A DNA stretch of 64,000 nucleotides. Origin: ZAX-1 sp046533095 (GTDB taxonomy: Bacteria; Bacillota; Clostridia; Lachnospirales; Lachnospiraceae). The stretch covers positions 62,001 to 126,000 of the forward strand of contig JAJQRA010000014.1 in assembly GCA_046533095.1 (NCBI GenBank), read 5' to 3'. Positions within the stretch are counted from its first letter, which is position 1; each line of letters starts with the position of its first letter. Under the pieces are notes generated by a model. It searched no databases. It was given only the letters and a program-made list of their open reading frames with translations, and was not told the DNA's origin. Position numbers and translations under genes: made by a program. Shown piece after piece: positions 61,739 through 64,000 of the stretch.

Positions 61739-62659
61739 ATGGACAATAAGGAGAAACTGCAGGTGGGCTTTTTTGGCTATGGGACTAGGGCACTTGATGC
61801 CTTGATGGAGCACCCACTGTATGAAGTGAAATATTTTATCGCTCCAAAAGCAAGGCTCTGCCAAGATGTATGGGATGCTTGTGAAAAATATAAAGGCAAA
61901 CTGGAGTTCTCTATTGTCAACGATAAAAGGGAACTGGAACAAAAATTTGCGCAGAGGAAGGATGCAGATTCTTGGATTATGAATGCAAGCCCGATTATCC
62001 TGGATAAAGGGGTGCTAGATCAGGCGGACGTGTTTAATATACATCCGGGCAATTTAGAAACGAATAGAGGACATCATCCACATCTGTGGACGGTGTTGTT
62101 AGGTGAACCTAAGAGTCAGATTGTCCTTTACAAGGTCAATGAAGAAATTGACTTAGGCGAGGTGGTTCACTTTGTGGAGATAGGCATATCGCCGGATGAC
62201 AGTTCCTTAGATGTATTAAATAAATTGGAAGATAGGATTCCGGACTTGCTAGATGCTTTTTATGAGTATCGGGTGAATCATGAACCGGGAAAGGGAAACG
62301 TTGTTGCCGGGACGTATCGTAAAATGTTAGCCTATAAGGATTATGAAATAGATATAGAGAAGGATGATTTCATTCAAATGAAACGGAAAATATTGGCTCG
62401 CGCCATGCACCGGGGTGCCTTCCTACAAACAGAGGGGAAACGTTACTATGTGGATCGTATATCGCTTGGGCACACTGACTACGAGTATGGGCAGGAGGAA
62501 CAAAGCGAGTGTGAAATGGTGCAATCCTTAGATGAAAGAGAAAAGGAAGGGTCATGCCTTAAAATAGAGGAAGAAAAGCAGACGATTCTATTGACAAAAT
62601 CGCAGCAAGAGTGGGTAAGATTTCATATTAACGCGATCGAAGATGGTTTAAAGGAATAA
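61739..62659 (+). CDS. Formyltransferase-family protein in the eCIS operon
   Basis: A 306-aa protein with the formyltransferase core: QVGFFGYGTRALDALMEH as the first strand-loop, the catalytic NIHPGNLETNRGHHPHLW (Asn100, His102) and EEIDLGEVVHF with Asp138. These three residues form the N-H-D triad of methionyl-tRNA and sugar-nucleotide formyltransferases using 10-formyl-tetrahydrofolate. The C-terminal part is not a clear known substrate domain. It starts 2 nt after the cyclase-like gene stop, so it is co-transcribed. A modification of a particle or cargo component is possible (inference). Confidence 0.7.
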   Translation: MDNKEKLQVGFFGYGTRALDALMEHPLYEVKYFIAPKARLCQDVWDACEKYKGKLEFSIVNDKRELEQKFAQRKDADSWIMNASPIILDKGVLDQADVFNIHPGNLETNRGHHPHLWTVLLGEPKSQIVLYKVNEEIDLGEVVHFVEIGISPDDSSLDVLNKLEDRIPDLLDAFYEYRVNHEPGKGNVVAGTYRKMLAYKDYEIDIEKDDFIQMKRKILARAMHRGAFLQTEGKRYYVDRISLGHTDYEYGQEEQSECEMVQSLDEREKEGSCLKIEEEKQTILLTKSQQEWVRFHINAIEDGLKE

Positions 62660-62770
62660 AGATGGATTTTTGAAATTTTGTTGCGAAAAACACCTTGCGT
62701 TGTAGGAGGATACGAAATCTCTGGGATGAGGTTTCATATGAAAACAAGAGAAGAGACAGGAGGGGACAAA

Positions 62771-63970
62771 ATGTGGAAGAAAATATATGTGACAGCTATC
62801 GCTTGTTTGATGCTTTTTCCATTATATGTGTATTTCTTTTCGAATAATACGCAGGCTACAGAGCAGGATATGCAAAAAGCAGAGAAATATTTTACGGTGG
62901 GCACCAGCCAAAGCAGCCCACAAAAAAAGGCGGATGGCAGCAAGTATACCATAGCCTATGTGGACATTGACCCATATCCGGCATCAGGAGAAATGCTTTA
63001 TTACTACATAGACCAGCTAAAACAGCTTGGATGGATTTCCTATGAGGGCGAGCTGCCCTTTGACCCAAAGGATACAGATGCAAAGGAGCTAATCTTTTGG
63101 CTAGCAGAGCAAGACTTGGGAGATTACATTCAATTTTCCAAGGAGGCTTGCTATTATCTGGCGATTGAAGATGAGGAAACTTGTGCAGATAGCCTACAAG
63201 GGCTGATTGATACAAAACAGGTTGATCTTATTTTCTGCATGGGGACGTGGCCGGGGCGATTTGCAAAAGCATTGGAAAATGAAACAATTCCAGTCATGAT
63301 CTATTTTTGTGTAGATCCGGTTGGGGCAGGATTTGCAAAAGACTCCCAGTATTCAGGGGAGCCAAATATTTGGAGCCATGTAAATTATACGGTATACAAT
63401 AAGCAGATGCAGTTTTATTATGACAATTATCCGTTTTCCAATATTGGGATGACTTATTATGATGAAACGGTAGCGGCTCTGCGGGCCTATCGCCAGGTGG
63501 CATTAGAGAATAAGTTCCAGATTACGGAAAAGCAGATTGAGACACTGAGCGACGAGTCGCCCGAGGCGGTTAAGGAATATTATGCACAGTTGGAAACGGT
63601 GTTTTCAGAGTTGATAGAACAGGGAATTGATGCATTTATGCTGAATACGGATATTATTAAGGATCAGGATCGGATTGCTGAAATGTTGGAGCCATTTTAT
63701 GAAGCGAATATTCCTGTCTTTGTACAAAACGGCGAATATTACGTAAAAAATGGAGCATTGATGACCGTCACAGCTAGTGATGCAAAAGAACAGGCGCCTT
63801 TTGTGGCCAATGCCTGCGCAAGAATGCTTCTTGGCGAGAAGCCAGGTGATATTAATCAAGAATATATTACCCCGCCTTACCTTAGCATCAATTTAGCGGT
63901 AGCTGATCGTTTAGGGTACAAGGTAAAAGAAGAATTAATTTTATCCGCAGAAAAACTGTATGATAAATAA
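62771..63970 (+). CDS. ABC-type substrate-binding protein (periplasmic-binding fold)
   Basis: A 399-aa protein starting MWKKIYVTAIACLMLFPLYV, a signal-anchor or signal peptide without a lipobox. The fold is of the ABC_sub_bind type: AYVDIDPYPASGEMLYYYID, VDLIFCMGTWPGRFAKALEN, VMIYFCVDPVGAGF, PVFVQNGEYYVKNGAL, and a final EYITPPYLSINLAVADRLGY. Start ATG 62771 behind GGAGGGG; a longer frame lacks this site. Not obviously part of the eCIS. It probably works with the gene beginning at 63993. Confidence 0.75.
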   Translation: MWKKIYVTAIACLMLFPLYVYFFSNNTQATEQDMQKAEKYFTVGTSQSSPQKKADGSKYTIAYVDIDPYPASGEMLYYYIDQLKQLGWISYEGELPFDPKDTDAKELIFWLAEQDLGDYIQFSKEACYYLAIEDEETCADSLQGLIDTKQVDLIFCMGTWPGRFAKALENETIPVMIYFCVDPVGAGFAKDSQYSGEPNIWSHVNYTVYNKQMQFYYDNYPFSNIGMTYYDETVAALRAYRQVALENKFQITEKQIETLSDESPEAVKEYYAQLETVFSELIEQGIDAFMLNTDIIKDQDRIAEMLEPFYEANIPVFVQNGEYYVKNGALMTVTASDAKEQAPFVANACARMLLGEKPGDINQEYITPPYLSINLAVADRLGYKVKEELILSAEKLYDK

Positions 63971-63992
63971 AAGTGTAAGTAGGGGGCAGACG

Positions 63993-64000
63993 ATGAAGAT
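63993..64000 (+). CDS. Start of a further gene, cut by the window end
   Basis: ATG at 63993 follows AGGGGGC at a good distance and 23 nt after the substrate-binding gene. Only the first codons (Met-Lys) are inside the window, so no product can be named. Confidence 0.4.

Noticed and set aside
25812..62659. Prophage or R-type tailocin
   Set aside because: No capsid, terminase, portal, integrase, holin or lysis genes; presence of Afp15-like ATPases, gp26-like chaperone, DUF6760 and DUF4255 fits eCIS.
25812..62659. Type VI secretion system
   Set aside because: No TssJLM membrane complex, no ClpV and no TssB/TssC two-protein sheath; the sheath is a single tail-sheath-type protein.

Overview
The window comes from a low-GC Gram-positive bacterium, most likely a member of the Clostridia. 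The support is strong AGGAGG-type ribosome sites, PadR/DUF1048 and MerR/ABC-2 operons, an EFR1-type ferrodoxin, a DUF2975/HTH pair, SbcD/SbcC with a CPVC zinc hook and a lipoprotein with an LAGC lipobox. The species cannot be named from the sequence. No rRNA, tRNA or CRISPR array was seen.

Region 1 (1-7.5 kb) holds three drug-export or stress-type ABC loci, partly decayed: a MerR/ABC-2 operon with two apparent frameshifts, a PadR/DUF1048/ABC operon whose ATPase has an internal deletion and a nonsense codon, and on the minus strand an ECF sigma/membrane protein/ABC operon whose permease is cut short exactly where it meets the broken ATPase. Region 2 (7.8-13.5 kb) is redox-flavoured: an FMN-dependent dehydrogenase, an EFR1 ferrodoxin, a small Cys-rich protein, a flavoprotein with its TetR regulator, an FMN-binding lipoprotein and a chemoreceptor. 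Region 3 (13.9-25.4 kb) has sbcDC, DUF2975/HTH, a DUF4173 membrane protein, an MFS exporter, a ParE/Phd toxin-antitoxin pair between two copies of a ~98-bp repeat, decayed sequence, and a phosphotriesterase-like protein.

Region 4 (25.8-62.7 kb) is the main content: a complete extracellular contractile injection system (eCIS; Afp/PVC-like). It encodes sheath, inner tube, two tandem-P-loop AAA+ proteins, a MalT-like/BTAD regulator, a T4 gp26-like baseplate chaperone, a DUF6760-like small protein, a second tube-like protein, a 1559-residue repeat protein (tape-measure candidate), LysM hub protein, gpD-like hub, gp5-like spike, gp25, two baseplate-J proteins, a tail-protein-I-like protein, a conserved 580-aa protein with an Ig-like C-terminus, a DUF4255 tail terminator and a DUF4280 PAAR-like tip. 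Built into the same gene string are three proteins with one membrane segment each: a kinase-like protein, a protein with about 26 MORN repeats, and a class III cyclase-like protein that lacks key catalytic residues. A formyltransferase closes the block, followed by a periplasmic-binding-type protein.

Working hypothesis (inference): this is a contractile system with its own membrane-docking or signalling module rather than a purely released particle. A second theme is tandem duplication: 36-nt coding repeats in several genes, and 37-78 bp duplications at gene ends and in one translation-initiation region.
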